This document shows positions 42,124 to 42,690 of a DNA stretch of 42,690 nt, one piece after another. Position 1 is the stretch's first letter. The number at the start of each line of letters is the position of its first letter. Under the pieces are notes generated by a model. That model had not been told where the DNA came from. It ran no database searches and saw only the letters and a list, made by a program, of their open reading frames with translations. Origin of the DNA: Candidatus Gastranaerophilales bacterium. GTDB taxonomy: Bacteria > Cyanobacteriota > Vampirovibrionia > Gastranaerophilales > Gastranaerophilaceae. Made by a program: the position numbers and the translations under genes. The stretch covers positions 1-42,690 of the forward strand of contig CALUYU010000014.1 in assembly GCA_944325075.1 (NCBI GenBank), read 5' to 3'.

Positions 42124-42367
42124 GTAGGTTGGGCTTTCAGGTGCCTGAGGCACGACACTATTATGTTGCGCTCATCAGTATTCAACAAAATATTTATGTC
42201 GGTTGGGCATACTTGACCAACATTAGATTTTTGTGTGCAGATGGCCGAACATTTTTGATGGTGGCCAGATCCTGAAACTAGTTCAGGATGACATGGGGAA
42301 TTTTTTATCGACCTTTTCCATATGCGTCCAACACAGTTCAATGTAGGTTGGGGTTTCACCCCAACAT
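42124..42367 (-). repeat. Array of four different palindromic repeats in the prepilin leader
   Basis: From right to left: GTTGGGGT-TTC-ACCCCAAC (42347-42365); ATCCTGAA-ACTAG-TTCAGGAT (42269-42289), shared with the window start; ATGT/ACAT with GGTTGG/CCAAC arms (42196-42223); and GTGCCTGAGGCAC (42141-42153). On the minus strand they translate, all in one open frame, to peptides such as GVKPQPT, CHPELVSGS, VGQVCPT and CLRHLKAQPT. An open frame of about 115 codons over such repeats in AT-rich DNA is not expected by chance. Confidence 0.8.
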
Positions 42368-42462
42368 AATATTTATTTTCGTTTGATACAGAAAACTTTG
42401 TTTTGGAGAAAAATTTGAAGACAGGTATTTTTGACAAAAGCCCTTGTCTCCCTTGAGGTTTG

Positions 42463-42507
42463 TTACCCCCCCCCCCCCGTATACCCTACTATACTTGGCT
42501 TTTCCAT
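42463..42507 (-). CDS. Phase-off start of a contingency gene (14 codons, then stop)
   Basis: ATG at 42507 has GGAGGG 7 nt upstream and a promoter 23-50 nt upstream. It reads MEKPSIVGYT followed by four Gly codons from the G13 tract and then TAA. With 12 or 15 Gs the frame would join the open frame that runs to the prepilin stop at 41301. With 14 it would end after about 50 codons. The counts were worked from the coordinates: the distance from 42507 to the in-frame codon at 42437 is 70 nt. The start is convincing; whether the full fusion product is made is unknown. Confidence 0.65.
   Translation of the reverse strand: MEKPSIVGYTGGGG
42466..42478. repeat. Poly-C/poly-G tract of 13
   Basis: Thirteen uninterrupted Cs on the plus strand (Gs in the sense of the prepilin leader), directly after codon 10 of the frame starting at 42507. 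Such tracts slip during replication and act as on/off switches. The exact length is also a common sequencing and assembly error. Confidence 0.9.
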
Positions 42508-42529
42508 GTGTTTACCCTCCTTTTCTTTT

Positions 42530-42557
42530 ATTATATACTATTTTTTCAAATTTTCAA
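42530..42557 (-). promoter_or_regulatory. Promoter of the poly-G contingency leader
   Basis: Minus strand TTGAAA (42552-42557), 16-bp spacer and TATAAT (42530-42535). Start site near 42523, giving a leader of about 16 nt that contains GGAGGG at 42515-42520. Confidence 0.8.
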
Positions 42558-42577
42558 GTAGCTGTTTTTAATTTATG

Positions 42578-42605
42578 TCTCACGACTCATAGTGCTTTCT
42601 TTTTG
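42578..42605 (-). repeat. 28-bp repeat shared with 281-308
   Basis: Matches 281-308 at 26 of 28 positions and lies just upstream of the contingency promoter. From 42606 to the window end I see no gene. Confidence 0.75.
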
Positions 42606-42690
42606 TGTCTGATGCCCTGCATTATGACGCTGCGCTGTCTGAAACGCGTAGAAATAATATTAAATTTCTTATTTTTCAAGTCCCATTTTG

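Noticed and set aside
1-42690. tRNA genes, CRISPR arrays, transposases, prophage genes
   Set aside because: By eye I found no T-loop/acceptor-stem arrangement, no regularly spaced repeats and no transposase, integrase or phage structural protein. The lysozyme domain at 38395 alone does not make a prophage.

Overview
The window is low-GC (roughly one third G+C by eye), gene-dense bacterial chromosome. No phage, plasmid, tRNA, rRNA or CRISPR sequence was recognised. Several traits together suggest a non-photosynthetic relative of Cyanobacteria (Gastranaerophilales / 'Melainabacteria' type, probably gut-associated). These are a prepilin-like protein with the AFTLAEVLITLGIIGV start, LL-diaminopimelate aminotransferase, ADP-glucose-type glycogen genes, glycine-zipper proteins of unknown function, and short palindromic repeats of the kind that encode CHPELVSGS-like peptides. 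The taxonomic call is inference from gene content; no rRNA gene is present to test it.

Layout. 1-348 is a repeat-rich leader of a gene lying off the left edge. 349-2626 holds two glycine-zipper proteins. 2804-5393 is an AI-2E-type membrane protein overlapping a B12-binding radical SAM enzyme. 5390-9642 is a minus-strand surface/secretion cluster: a zincin protease, a GLUG-repeat protein, a URI endonuclease and a Gly/Ser-rich small protein. 9919-11859 has an AMIN-like envelope protein and UDP-GlcNAc 2-epimerase. 12000-13843 is a glutaredoxin plus a hybrid-cluster-protein homologue that lacks nearly all cluster ligands. 13948-20685 is core metabolism and housekeeping (rpsL-rpsG, leuD, a phosphatase-like protein, a HAD hydrolase, a TPR lipoprotein-like protein, a cupin, ruvB, dapL) with a candidate small RNA at about 17755-17812. 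20817-27683 is a giant zinc-ribbon/pseudo-cyclase/pseudo-STAND/TPR protein, then glgA, a small membrane protein and leuC. 27786-28964 is an ECF sigma factor with its zinc anti-sigma factor behind a hairpin that buries the Shine-Dalgarno. 28953-35852 has two paired membrane-associated unknowns, glgC, a third glycine-zipper protein, a membrane-anchored TPR protein and a sugar ABC permease pair. 35980-41136 has a PP-loop/pseudo-PBP fusion, a matrixin-like protease and a LysM-amidase-LysM-lysozyme protein. 41301-42690 is a prepilin gene whose long leader contains four palindromic repeats and, at its far end, a promoter, ribosome site, ATG and a G13 tract.

How parts fit. The two glycogen genes (glgC, glgA) sit in different operons 5 kb apart, as do leuC and leuD (11 kb apart, opposite strands). 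Envelope and surface functions dominate the accessory part. The best candidates for undescribed biology are (1) the poly-G contingency start feeding into the prepilin frame, (2) the hairpin over the sigma-factor ribosome site, (3) a short transcript with a CUCCUCC loop, (4) the cytoplasmic PP-loop/dead-PBP fusion, (5) the leaderless pseudo-cyclase scaffold, and (6) the ligand-less Hcp homologue next to glutaredoxin. Promoters in the window commonly read TTGACA/TATAAT, several with an extended TGN -10. At least two genes look leaderless.
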